NCBI GenBank assembly: GCA_025529335.1
Contig: JAMYHX010000031.1
Span: forward strand, 62,001 to 126,000
Source: Rhizopus sp. PT2906
Taxonomy: Eukaryota > Mucoromycota > Mucoromycetes > Mucorales > Rhizopodaceae
Direction: 5' to 3'
DNA: 64,000 nt
The notes under the pieces are model-generated. The model saw only the letters and a list, made by a program, of their open reading frames with translations. It searched no databases and was not told where the DNA came from. Below, piece by piece: positions 22,631-34,387 of the stretch; positions within the stretch are counted from its first letter, which is position 1; each line of letters begins with the position of its first letter. A program made the position numbers and the translations under genes.

Positions 22631-23226
22631 TCAAACAAAGAGAAATGTTGGGTTATTGTTTATTAAAAAATGAGATAATAATATACTTTGACGTTCAGGA
22701 AGTGTTTGAGGAATATCGGCAGCTTCTTTCATCATATAATATGATGTTTTGGCAGCATAGTTAATAACTTCCAATTTATCGCGCTGTAAGCTATACATCA
22801 CCTTCTTTCTTCTAAGATCGCTAATGTATAAATTCTCAAACTTATCAATTGAATCTGCCAATTCTTGACAGATATCATTATCAGAGGTAAAACGTTTTCA
22901 ATTGATTATGATATGATTCAATCAAGTTTTTCGTATGGAAAGAGGCACTTGGTCGCCAGGCTTTACAGAAAAGTTCCTTTTTGACCAATCATCTTGTTCT
23001 AAAATAAGCAAGGAGTTGCTCTTTGTCTTTGAAGATTGCTTATAACAGGATATTGTCGTTTAAATACCCACTTAGAATGCGAGAACGCGTCCTTTTTGAA
23101 CTGTTTCTCGAACTTGTCAGACGTAGTAAAGATGATGGTCTCACCACTTTCCTCATAATCTGGAACAGTAGGGCAAACAAAATCAGCAGTAATAGAGACG
23201 GGGGTACTTCTAAAGTTGGTAGACAT
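22631..23226 (-). pseudogene. Decayed transposase-like gene (MULE-like?)
   Basis: A 75-codon frame begins at 23226 (MSTNFRSTPVSITADFV). Near 23045 the sense moves to another frame reading AIFKDKEQLLAYF, then, past a stop, FHTKNLIESYHNQLKTFYL. The FHTxNxxESxHNQLK pattern resembles MULE-type transposase relatives seen in many fungal genomes. Multiple stops follow, then a 76-codon frame at 22861-22631. It is clearly not intact. The family name is from memory of the motif and is uncertain. Confidence 0.4.
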
Positions 23227-23425
23227 TTCAGTAGATGATGTATATTGATGTAAATAGTCAGAAGTATGTTATCTAATTTGTGTGCCTGTTCATTAGTTGA
23301 GGTAGTTTATTTATTATCCATTGGAGAATGATTTCTTTGTTGTAATTGATATATCAAAATCATATAAAACAATGAATAGTTATTTTTCTTTTTCTTCTCC
23401 TCTTTACTATTCCTAATATTCACTA

Positions 23426-25223
23426 ATGCGTGAAAAGAAAAAGCAAAGAGTGGTATATGATCCCGAAAAGACTATGATCAATAGACCAGGAAGCTGGAAG
23501 CGAAGTGCAAGTGAAGAATTAGCTGGTTCATCATCCAAACGTGCCCGTAGAACACCGGAAAGAGAAGAATATCCTATGAACACTTTCATGGAACAACTCG
23601 AAATTCACGTTTCTTCAGTTCATTCTTTGACATTGACAAGATCAACTCTCTTTGCGCTAGCTATGGCTTAAAGTTCGCCCATAATATACATGCACTGCCT
23701 GGGGTGAAAACAGTTCGAATTAATGGATACCTACGGAATCTGACTCCTTCCAGAACAGCTACTCTTCTTTCTCATACGAGAAGTATAAAAAGAAATTATG
23801 GAGCATTTGAACGTGAGATGCCATATAGAAGAATGATTCAGCAAGCAGAAGTTGATGCACTGCAAAGACAATTAAAGAAAATTAATTCTGAATGATGAGA
23901 GTTTATGCTTAGAAACAGTATCCGCGACTTAAAGAAACAATGGATAAGAAGTACAGATAGAAGACTAATAGCCGCTGATATAGAACAAAACAATAGGCTC
24001 TATCAAAAAATTCAACAAACGAAAGCTTCTAGAGATGTTATAAACGAAAGGCTTATAGACACGAAACAGCAATTGTCAGATGCCAGAAGAAAATTATATA
24101 ATGGTATTAATCAAACCACTTCCTATGGCAGCAATAATAACCAGCTACCTCGTGTTGAAAATTTCAAGCTTGATGACACTCAGTCTGATCTAACAAATTT
24201 CGCTTTTTCTGGGACGAATAATGGTTTAGTGACAATGACAGAAACAGTAAAATTATCACTAGATCAATTCAAGTTTCATCTCAAGTTATATAACAAGTAT
24301 TCAGCTTTGACAGAAGGTAATTTGATACAGCTTATTTTTGTGTATATTGAATCTAATCTATTTGCAGATACTACCAGGCTTCAAGCTTCCGCAGAAGAAG
24401 CAACGTTCAAGTTTGCAAAGCCTTTCAAAGTACACGCGTCCGACATTGCGTATGGTAGTGGTGCAATTAAATTTAGAGCAAAGTTTCAACATGCCAAGAA
24501 AAAAAAGCTAAAGTTATCTCAGAAATTGAAGCGAAACTTAGCGAATGCAGCTTCCAAGAAATATGCAGCGTTAATGAATTAGACAATTGGTATAATGGAA
24601 GAGTCACGCACCAAGACGTACTTCGAGATTTCTATTACTCCCGACAAAGAGTACGCCAATTACGAACGTATGAACTGCAAAAGCGAAAGTATATCGACAA
24701 GCTATGTTCTCAAGAGCGATCTTATATGACCTCAAGCAGTAAGAAACCATCAATAATGTTTATTGGAGATAGCGGATTCTGTTTTGAATTGTCCATAAAA
24801 GGTTACCAAAGATATGGAGGATACTGGAAGCCTATCAAGCATAGCTTATACATTTCTGTTTGCATAACAAGCGAATATAATACGTCGCAAACTTGCATTT
24901 TTTGTTTTAAAAAGCTATTACATCCAAAGCGCAGTACAGCAGACAAGAATGGCCGTATCAATTTAAAAAATGTGAATGGTGCTTTTGTTTGCGTGAACCC
25001 GTCCTGTCCGTCAGTAAAAGCAGGTCAAAACACTCATGCTAGAGACATACTGAGTGCTGTTGCTATTGGCTTGTCTGGGATGGCGATTTTACTGCTTGGA
25101 ACAACATTCCCTCAATTCAACAGAAATATCAGTCCATTGCAGACTGATCAATTCAACCAACTTGCTGCAGCTTTCTGTACAGGAAACGCTGTTAAGCCTA
25201 TTACCGCTGATAATAATACCTAG
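23426..25223 (+). pseudogene. Second Fanzor/TnpB-like nuclease gene, disrupted
   Basis: A near full-length gene of about 600 codons, broken in three places: a frameshift within 23611-23630, tandem TGA TGA at 23893-23898, and a frameshift at an A8 run (24499-24506). Frames joined by similarity run MREKKKQRVV (basic N-terminus with KRARR, nuclear-signal-like), a coiled-coil middle (RDLKKQW to KLYNGI), then FSGTNNGLVTM (RuvC-I-like; Asn stands where an Asp is expected), FIGDSGF and KGYQRYGGYW, and SEYNTSQTCIFC. A zinc ribbon (CIFC, then CVNPSC) and NTHARDILSA with the RuvC-III Asp follow, near 25050. It differs from the fragment at 20068 throughout, so it is another lineage. It has a normal-looking promoter region and an apparent 5' end. 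Probably inactive. Confidence 0.6.
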
Positions 25224-28200
25224 GGTAAGTTGTATTTGACAAAAAATGATTATAGGAAAATACTAACTTTATTGGTACGTCTGTTTTTTTTATTATTCCT
25301 CTTTTTCATTTTGTTTCGGTATGTATTTGAGAATATATGCATATCCCATTTACTAATTTTATATCTGTGTCTCAATTCTGAGAATCGTAGTTCATTTACC
25401 CTCTCAGTACTTTGAATGTTAAAATCAAAATAAAATGCAAAAAACAGAACTTTCCTTATATTTGTTGATTGTTGATTGTGTGAGTGTATCGCAACAAAGA
25501 GGAGAGCTTTGTATGTCTGTGCATACTAGAATATTCATTTAAAAAGTTATTGACTCTCTGTACCAATAACAGACTTATAGTGCTCCAGGTACCAATCTGC
25601 AGTTGGTACCTGGAGCAATGTACTTCAATCAGCACATTTTTACACTACCTCAATTCTTGATTTGTCCTGTCATCTTATAAAGAAAGACATTGTGTTAAAA
25701 GCTGTCTTTCGCACCCAAGCCCTTTGATTAACATTATTGTACACAGCATGTGTCTGATTTAGATGCATCACCAAAATATCAAGAACAAGATGCTTCTCTA
25801 GACAAAAGCAAGTGCTATCATATAACCTTTGACTCCTCTTTTCCCCCAAGTATTATAGATCACATCTAATCAAACGTTTTTTTTAATGCTAATCCACATG
25901 AGAGCTCTTATCTAAACATGACGTACAGTGTGGGTGAAATACTTTATAGATAGCCAGTTCCCATGGAAGAGTGTTGCAATCAAAATTTGCAAGAAAGACT
26001 TATTCAAAGCCCCGCAAAGATACCATCAAGATAACAAACTTATGGGAAAAGACTTATCAACGGCATCTGTTTATAATGAGTCCTAAAATGTGCGACAACG
26101 GTTTTTTACTTCTTCTTTTTCTTATTACTATAAACAGTAGCATTTTCAGTACGGGATTCCACGGGTTTACTGGTGAGTGGGAAGTTCATACGTCATTTAT
26201 CCTCCATCAAATGGTAAATGTAGAATACATAAGTGAGAACGAAGGCGTCTCGAAGAGCTCTCTCTGTCGACAGCATTTCCTTTACGTAATAGAAATATAA
26301 CCATTGTACCCAGATTGTGTAGCTGAAGGCAGATATAGGTGTATTTATGGAAAAGAGGCTTAATTAATTCAGACAAGGAAATAATAAACATGGTTATAAA
26401 ATGCATTCACACAGCAAAAAAAAGAGAGATCGAAAAGATGTGATAAGAAAAATACATCTTTAATGACAGGGAATGGAAACTGTCCAAAAGAGGAAGTTCG
26501 GTTACAAAAGGCGGGTGTCATTAACATTGGTTCCATTAATACCGGTGATCTGGAAGAGAGATGTTTTACAAACTTCCCAAATGATGTTTCTTATGATTCT
26601 TAAACGAAAAGCCTTTATGCCATCGTTGTATGCACAATAAATATAATTACAACACGTTGCTTGGTTTATTATTATAAATGAGCACTGCTTGGCTTGTGGT
26701 AACTTTTTACTACAAGATCATGATTGGCTGTATAGACATCGTATGTGCAAGTCTTCTGATTTGCGGGCAAGCATGATTTAGTTAACATTTTGAGTGGTCA
26801 CGATTGCTATTTATAGACAGAATGGATTATGTAAGATGTTCATATATTGAATGTTTGGCTGTCATGGAGAGAATGAGAGCTTGTAGTGAAAGTGATGCTT
26901 TCTAGGATCTTTTGTATAATCCATAAACTTGAGAAGGACAAGGTAACGGTAGTGTAACACACTCTGCTTGCGATACATATAAAAAATTGATCCATGTCTC
27001 TCCCAGATGAAACCTCTAGAAATCATCGAGCTTCATTATAATTAATTCATCAAGAAACCAATTGTTTGAGACGATGATATCCAGAAGTTTTTAAATCAAA
27101 ACATGAAGAAACCGACTTGGTTTCACATAACAAGAAATATACCAAAAAAACGAATCAGATCAAGATATTCATTTACAGACCGTAGAATGAGCCTTATTCA
27201 CTCGAAAAGCTTGACAAGATAAAGCGAAAAGACGGGCACACAGTGGATCTCTAAATACAAGAGTTAAAGTGTGGCTTTTATATTGTGTCTATTGTATGTA
27301 GTTATTGCCTTGATGTCATTATTAATTTTTGGATCATCATTTGATTTGATGTTTGTAAACCTTTGCAGTGTAAGTATTCCTCTTTGTTAGCTTTAATATG
27401 AAGGAAAGATCAAGATAAATCCTAATAAGTTCAAGCTAAGGTCTTGTAAAGAAATTGCACTCTGTGGTCATTCAGAACAAAATGATTACGTAAATTCAAT
27501 CTCAGACTACAACCTTGAGCGACAAAGGTAATGTTAAGAAAGTTATTAGCAAGTTTAGAGACAGACCAATTCAAGCCATAAAACAATAGTAGTTTATTAG
27601 ATGCATTAAAACATGTCTCTCCTGTGCGACAATATTGTCTCTCTTCTTTCTGTAGATGCAAAGATATATTTGTATTATTATTATTAGTACAACACAATGT
27701 GAAAAGTAGGTCAGGTCGGGGACCATTCGTTCAATAAGGTTTATTATAATGTTACACATTACTTCCCAGTCCCTGTAGAATGTCGGTATGAATGAACATA
27801 ATGCTGCCTAATAGACATTTGTAAACCTATCAATTGTTCTATAAACATTCATGCACTCTTTATGATACAGTATTTGAAAGTATAGGACATGATCGTCTCT
27901 GATGTACTAGCTGAGATCGATCCATTCATTAGCCTAACCCCACAGTAAGATAGCCACTGAAAGGTGGTGTAACGGGATAAATCATTCCATTTTTTGCACA
28001 GAGTTCGTCTTTATTGGCTAACTAGATCATATTTAATGCCCCGCATCTTTTCCCACCAAAAAAAAGTAATCATCTATATTTATGATCAGCTCGTCTTTCC
28101 GCGGAGACCCATAAAAGGCAAGTTGTGCTTTTAAGAATGGCTTACTTAAGCCAGCAGATGATTTGTTTGGTTAATTTTAAATCCCAGGTTACCATCGAAA

Positions 28201-28382
28201 ACATCTGTTCCAATACGTCCCAACCAATATAAGTAATCCCCACAATTGATATACCATCACATTGGGAACACAAAAGAGAAACTGAAATATACCAATCGCT
28301 CACTTCAGTGTTGTTATTCGCCTGGATTTTATTGAATTATTCAAGAATAAAACACTGTGTCAAAAAAAGAAACAGTAAAGCA
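25224..28382. other. Gene-poor region
   Basis: Apart from the inverted repeat at 25581-25617 no feature is supported. An 88-codon frame at 27431-27697 (-) and a 109-codon frame at 25971-26300 (+) show no motif or splice structure. The 3' end should contain the upstream control region of the hexose transporter gene. Confidence 0.4.
25581..25617. repeat. Perfect 15-bp inverted repeat
   Basis: TGCTCCAGGTACCAA (25581-25595) and TTGGTACCTGGAGCA (25603-25617) are exact reverse complements around the loop TCTGCAG. It is 360 nt downstream of the second Fanzor-like gene. It could be a relic of transposon ends, a short hairpin RNA or a structured end of a guide RNA; nothing else decides. Confidence 0.85.
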
Positions 28383-28392
28383 TATATAAAAA
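28383..28392 (+). promoter_or_regulatory. TATA-like element of hexose transporter gene
   Basis: TATATAAAAA lies about 150 nt before the start codon and is followed by a T- and CT-rich leader. Judged by sequence and position only. Confidence 0.45.
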
Positions 28393-28535
28393 GGCAATTC
28401 CTTTTCAGTTCTATTTTCTTTCTTTCTTTACATCAAATCAACTTTATTTTATTTTATACTTCTTCAACTCTTTATTCCAACACAGTCCCTGTTACTGAAG
28501 TCTAATAGTTTAAACCGACTATATATTTTTTATAA

Positions 28536-30256
28536 ATGGGTTATTTAACAAAATTAACCACCAATGTTTACGTATGTTTCTCTCTTTATTTATTATAAAC
28601 ATAATAACCTATTTAATTATAGTGCATTGGTGGATTTGCCGCTATTGCCGGTATCATGTTTGGTTTTGATATTGGTTCTAACTCTGGTGTCATTGGTACT
28701 CACCAGTAAGTCGTAGAAGCTTCAATTTTTTCTTTTTTTAAATTTCTAATTCACGCCCCTTTTTTTATAGGTACCTTAATTATTTCAACCATCCTAGTGA
28801 CGTCTTGCAGGGTGGTATTAACGGTGCACTTTCCGCTGGTTGTTTCGTAGGTGCATTGATTGCTGGTTACCCTGCTGATCGCTTCTCTCGTAAATACACT
28901 CTCATCGCTGCCTCTTTCCTCTTCATCATCGGTTCTATTCTTCAAGCTGCTTCAAATGGCGTTGCTATGCTTTGTGCTGGTCGTGTCATTAACGGTTTAT
29001 CTGTCGGTATCACCTCTATGGTTGTCCCTCTTTATCAATCTGAAATCTCTCCTAAAGAAATTCGTGGTCGTATTGTCTCTGTTCAGCAATGGAGTATTAC
29101 CTGGGGTATTATGATTGCGTAAGTATACATATTTTCCTCGCTTGATCTGATCTGGTGACTGATTTCAACCAATAGTTTCTGGATTCAATATGGATGTCAA
29201 TACATCGATAGTACTGCCGCTTTCCGTATTCCTTGGGCCGTTCAAGGTGTTCCTGCCGTCATTCTCTGCATGGGTATGTGGTTCTTCCCCTTCTCTCCCC
29301 GTTGGCTCGCTGATAAAGGTCGTTTGGATGAAGCTCTCAAAGTTCTTGCTGATATTCACGGTAATGGCGACCCAAGCCACCCTCGTGTCCAATTGGAAAT
29401 GGAGGAAATCAGAGCTACTATTCAATTCGATAAGGAAGTTGCTTCCCATCGTTACACTGACTTATTCCAACCTGGATTGGCTTACCGTGTCTTCCTCGGT
29501 GTCTGTCTTCAAATTTGGCAACAATTGACTGGTATGAACATTATCATGTTCTACGCCGTCTTGCTCTTCCAACAAGCTGGTATTGGTGACACCCAAGAAG
29601 CAAGTCTTCTTTCCTCTGGTATCTCTTATGTCGTTAACGTTGTCATGACTATTCCTGCTATTATCTTTGTTGACAAGTGGGGTCGTCGTCCTACTTTGAT
29701 TCTTGGTGCCTTAGTCATGTCTATCTTCTTGTGGGCCGTCGGTGGTGTCTTGGCTGTTAACACCTGGGCTGTTGATCCCAAGGATGGCAAATGGTATGTC
29801 CATATTGATTCCAAGACACAAGCCAATGGTGTCGTTGCTTGTATTTATCTCTTCGTTGCCACCTTTGCTACCACATGGGGTCCTCTTGGTTGGGTCTATC
29901 CTGCAGAAATTTATCCTCTCCGTGTCCGTGCCATGGCTGTCTCCCTCTCTACTGCTTCCAACTGGCTCTTCAACTGGGTTCTTAACTTTGTCGTTCCTAT
30001 CTTGATGCAACGTATTCACTACGGTTTATACCTCTTATTCGCTGCTTTCAACTTCTTGATGTGTCTCCACGTCTACTTCTGCTACCCCGAAACCAAGGGC
30101 TACACTCTTGAAGAAATGGACATTGTCTTCCAACACAATCCCAGAAAGAAGATTCCTCGTGAAGTCTTGGATGAATGGGTTGCCAATAAGGGTATTCACC
30201 AAGATAATACCTTTGAAAACTCTGGCTCCGTGTCTGAGAAGAAGGTTGAAGCTTAA
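28536..30256 (+). CDS. Hexose transporter (MFS sugar porter)
   Basis: Facilitates or drives glucose/hexose uptake across the plasma membrane. Exons 28536-28571, 28623-28705, 28771-29118 and 29176-30256 give 515 residues with 12 expected membrane segments. Sugar-porter signatures: FGFDIGSNSGVIG in segment 1, PADRFSRKYT in loop 2-3, PRWLADKGR in the central loop, QLTGMNIIMFY in segment 7, DKWGRRPT in loop 8-9, and PETKGYTLEEMD at the end of segment 12. The first exon is only 12 codons and its donor is GTATGT. Codons in exon 4 are C/T-ending, indicating strong expression. Closest to yeast Hxt and Aspergillus MstA-type carriers; exact sugar and affinity unknown. Confidence 0.95.
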
Positions 30257-30581
30257 ACTACTTCAATATTTCCTTTTACATTATTGTATGCATAACCCTT
30301 TAATCACCTTTAAAATATAATCATTTAATACTTGCTCGTAAAGTAACTTTTACATAATAACAAATAAAGTTACTCATTTTACTGTATTCAGCATTGTCTA
30401 CTTGACCAAACAATAGCTTTCTTTATTATATTTAGATCCAAACTATGTTTATGCTACTATTAAAGATATCACTATACAAGTCTATCTCATAAAGACTAAT
30501 TCATAGCTCAATTTACTAACAAAAGACGCTATAAACTTGATCAACTTGGAGCTGAAATTTTCGCTGTCCAAAAAGAAAAAA
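30257..30581. other. Short intergenic region
   Basis: A 325-nt AT-rich stretch between the hexose transporter stop and the AP endonuclease start, same orientation. No additional gene seen. Confidence 0.5.
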
Positions 30582-31729
30582 ATGTTTTCTTTTACGCGCT
30601 TGCTCCGCCCGAGGTTAAACTGTTTATACCGACATTCTAAATCACCCATAGCAGCCATGGCAAGAGAAATCAAGAGTCAGACGACCACAACAGAAACGGT
30701 GGTCAAGAGAACGACTGAAGAGACACAAGAGCAAGTAAAAGTGAAGAAAACAAAGAAGGAAGAGGTGACAGTGAAAAAGAAGAAGTCTGGATGGGAGCCG
30801 TTCGATCCGTCATTACCAAACAATATGACATTCCCTACAAGCTTTAATTTTCCCAAAAAACCCGAAAACACAATTACTTTTGCTTCTTATAACGTTGCTA
30901 GCTTGCCTGCTAGTATTAAAAAGGGTTTCAATAAATACGTAGACGCTGAGGATGCAGATATATTATGCGTACAAGAGACCAAGGTGAATAAGCCTCTGGA
31001 CACGGCAGTCAGCAAGGAGATCTATCCACATCAATATTGGACATTTAGCTCAAAGAAAGGTTATGGTAAGTTGTATCACTCATCATCTTATTCTGCGCGC
31101 GCAAGGCTAATCTTTCAAAACAAGCGGGTATCGCTGTCTTTTCAAAGTTCAAGCCAAAGGAAGTGACCTATGGTATACCCAAGTTTGACGGAGACCAAGA
31201 AGGCCGTGTGATCACCTTGGAATTTGACAATAACATTGTTCTTATCGCAAGTTATGTACCTAATGCAGGTGATAAGCTAGTACGGTTACCAGAACGCCGC
31301 ATTTTCAATGATCATATGGAAAAGTACATTCGATCATTTCAAAAAGAAGGTAAATCTGTTATCTGGACAGGCGATCTAAATGTGGCTCATACACCAAACG
31401 ACTTGGCTCGACCTGCAACCAACGAAAGATCGGCTGGTTTCACTATTGAAGAAAGAACGGATTTTAGCAAGGTGCTTAATCCATCAGATGATGGTTTGCC
31501 TGGTTTGGTTGATACCTGGAGACACTTTCATCCTGAGCAAAAGGGACATTATACGTACTACAGTTATCGTTTCAAGTGTCGTGAAAAGTTAATAGGCTGG
31601 AGATTGGACTATTTCACAGTGACTCCTGATTTACTTGACAAAATTGTCTCTAGCGAAATCAGACATGAGGCATGGGGAGCAAGTGATCACGTGCCTATTA
31701 TTCTTACACTTAAGGATGTTATATTATAA
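30582..31729 (+). CDS. AP endonuclease, ExoIII/APE1 family
   Basis: Cuts DNA 5' to abasic sites in base-excision repair. Exons 30582-31065 and 31125-31729 (59-nt intron) give 362 residues. The catalytic core is intact: LCVQETK (metal-binding Glu about 132), DGYAGIAV-type GYAGIAVFSK across the junction, TGDLNVAHTPNDLARP (Asp and Asn), GWRLDYF and ASDHVPI (Asp-His). The usual WNVDGLRA reads YNVASLPA. The first Met gives a basic, Arg-rich N-terminus (MFSFTRLLRPRLNCLYRHSK) like a mitochondrial presequence; Met26 (30657) lies in a much better start context, GCAGCCATGG, and would give a Lys-rich nuclear form. An even earlier in-frame ATG exists at 30537. The two intact forms suggest dual targeting. 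Confidence 0.93.
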
Positions 31730-31858
31730 GGTTTATTTAAGGAGAAGAAGGACGTAATAGCGGATGGTAGTAGTAGTAGTGGTGGTAGTAGTAGTAGTAA
31801 TACTATTAAAAAAAATGAAAATAAAGTCTACATGTAATGTGTACATAGTATGAGTGAA

Positions 31859-32943
31859 TTAGAGAGCGTTTGGCTTTTGCTCAATCTGATCAGGTTTTAA
31901 AGGTGCGTTTGCATTGGTTAACGTAGGAGATGTTATATTGGAAGTTGTTTGGTAGTAATGCTGTGGCTGTGGTTGCTGTGGTTGTTGGTATCCATAGTCC
32001 TGATATTGATGGGGCTGTTGATATGCATTACTATTTGCATTATAGTCATAAATGGGTTCGTTAGGAGAGTAATGTTCTTGATGATATTCCTGAGGATAGT
32101 TATTTTGCTGATATCCATACTCTTCGTCTGTCAGATTCATATAACCTGTATTGGGAGGAACAAATCGACGTGCGTGTTGGAAAGGTGATACTGGTGCACC
32201 ATGCTCGGGTGCGTTGTTTCCAGCAGGATTTTCCGACATTTTCATGTCATCAGTGTTATTTCCGAAATCATCATGAGAATTGGCACCTCGGCGGCGAGTA
32301 CGACTGGCACAACCACCGTGACGGTTCAGCCATGTTAAGGCACCAGCAATAACAGCAATGCCGACTATAGATAAATGATATAAGTTGATGCTACAGAAAG
32401 TCACGAGAAGAACTTACCTAGACCGCCTACTACTGAACCAGCAATAGTTGCCGTTTTGTTTGAGTTACTTGGTTCCACCGCTGACGGTGATGTAGTACTA
32501 GTAGAGGAAGGGGGTGCATTGGAACTAGTAGTGGGTGTAGTATCATCCGTGCTTCCGGTTGCTGATTGGTTATTTGTTGTAGATCCTCTAGTTCTTCTTG
32601 TCGTCGTGGTGGATGCCTGATCGGCTGTCGTTGTGGTAGCTGTCGGAGAAGGATCTTGTGTTGTGGGGTTCGCTGTGGTTGTAGGAGGATTGTTTGTCGT
32701 ATTAGGTGTGGTATTATCAGGCGTATTTGCTGACGTAGGAGGATTAGTCGTCGTTGGATTATCCTTCGTCGTCGTAGCCTGAGGCGTGCTCTGAGGAGGA
32801 GGAGTATCGGACGTTGGCTGAGGCTGCTGTTGTTGAGAAACTTGCGCAGCGCCAATAGAAGCATCACCGCCTGCTTTTTGAGATGAAACTAGTTGTAATA
32901 GCAAGAAAACAACAATAGCTGAAGAAGTTAAGGAAAGTCTCAT
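31859..32943 (-). CDS. Wsc/Mid2-like cell-surface sensor
   Basis: Exons 32943-32418 and 32364-31859 on the minus strand give 343 residues. A signal peptide (MRLSLTSSAIVVFLLLQLVSS) is followed by about 140 residues dominated by Thr, Ser, Pro, Asn and Gln, likely heavily O-mannosylated. A single membrane segment (about 165-187) is formed exactly across the 53-nt intron: TIAGSVVGGL then VGIAVIAGALTWL. A stop-transfer RTRRRG and a Tyr/Gln/Pro-rich cytosolic tail follow. This layout matches fungal cell-wall stress sensors (Wsc, Mid2/Mtl1) that signal through Rho1; no WSC cysteine domain is present, so Mid2-like is preferred. Convergent with the AP endonuclease gene; a GTA microsatellite fills the gap. 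Confidence 0.75.
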
Positions 32944-34387
32944 AGCTGTTTGTAAAAGAAAGGAAAAGGAGAAAAAAAGAAGGAAAGGAAGAAAGGAGTT
33001 ATTTAAAAGGACAACAGCAGTAAAAAAATCTTTTTATAACTTTGGATGTAATACAGGATGTTCCATCTGTCTTTGATGATATTTTCTTTCATTGGGTATC
33101 GGAGAATTTACATATTGGATTCTCCAGGTGCATACTCATTGGTCACCTGATGATGAGCTCCAGACCCTTTTAGCACTCAAAATGTCCTTTCTCTCAGTGA
33201 AACTTGACCTCTTTTTTTGGAAATTATTTATAGATTCATTTAGCCAAGAAATCTTTACATAAATCCTAGTTTTCTTATCCAAAGGAGACTATGAATTAGT
33301 AAAGTCGAGAGATTATAAAGTATTAAAATGCTTCAACTGTAAGAAGAATGTAACCTATATTCCATAAGGGGGGAGGGAATTTATTACCAATAGCTGTCAT
33401 ATGTTTCTAGACTCTTTTAACTGAGTGTCCTGAGTTTTTGTTTTGTATATCAATTAATACTCTTGAGGTTTTAGATTTGTTGATTTAATCAAAGACAAGC
33501 TAGTGATTATTTCATGGTTAAACGTGAGGCTAATTATATGAAAGTATGATGATACAGAAAAGATAAAGGATATTCTTTCGTGTCAAGGCTAAATTGATCT
33601 ATTTTCCCTGAATCAAATCCTACGATTATAAAGGATATTACTGTGAAAAAAAAAAAGAAGGGGTCTAAGGCTGATAAATGACCTTAATTCTGTGCAATAC
33701 CATTGGCTAGTATAACATCATTTATACCAGTAGATATTGACATGTATTGTAGTGAATTACAATTAGATATCTAAAAAAGTTAAAATAGTAAGCTGATAAA
33801 GATTAAAAAGTGGCAAGTTTCAAAGAAGTCCAGGAGATTTATTGTTTAATACAGTAATGATCTTGGTCATGCATCATCCGTGTCTTGAGGACGACTGGCA
33901 ATAATCAAACAAAAGAGCTCATTGTGACTGGTCTTTGTTCTTTCTGCTGTTTAATATCAACGACAATGAAAACGACTCTATTATTTTTATGCTTCAAATA
34001 GATACATTGTTAAATATATTAAGCTTGGATTTTTATACTATTACTAAAGACATTTTGTTTAACCCAATCAAATTTAGGCTCACTCTCTTTATTCATCCTA
34101 ATAAGATTGTTAAATATAGTAAAGAGAGTAAACAAGACAAGCAATAAGTGTATATGTGTTTGTATAACAAAGTTTATTATTATAAAGCTTGTAATTATTA
34201 TTACAAAGTGAAAATTTGTCTTCAAAAAAAGAGAGACAATGGAGAGTTTCACAACAATGTTTAAAGCATTGGGAAAAGCAGAAAATTTCCATGCTTGTCA
34301 CATTTTTTTTTTTTCTATCCGGAAAAAAAAGTTCAAGAGCCTTGTTAATTTCATTTTATTCCTTTTCTTTTATTTTTACGTTTTTCC
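32944..34387. other. Divergent intergenic region
   Basis: 1.44 kb between the divergent sensor and RRM-PUF genes. AT-rich with A- and T-runs; open frames at 33935-34147 (+) and 34019-34252 (-) are AT-biased and meaningless. It holds both promoters. Confidence 0.5.

Noticed and set aside
32430..32867. 145-codon second minus-strand frame within the surface-sensor gene
   Set aside because: Alternative frame of Thr/Pro-rich repeats (gives Arg/Leu/Gln repeats); the sensor frame has a signal peptide and membrane segment.
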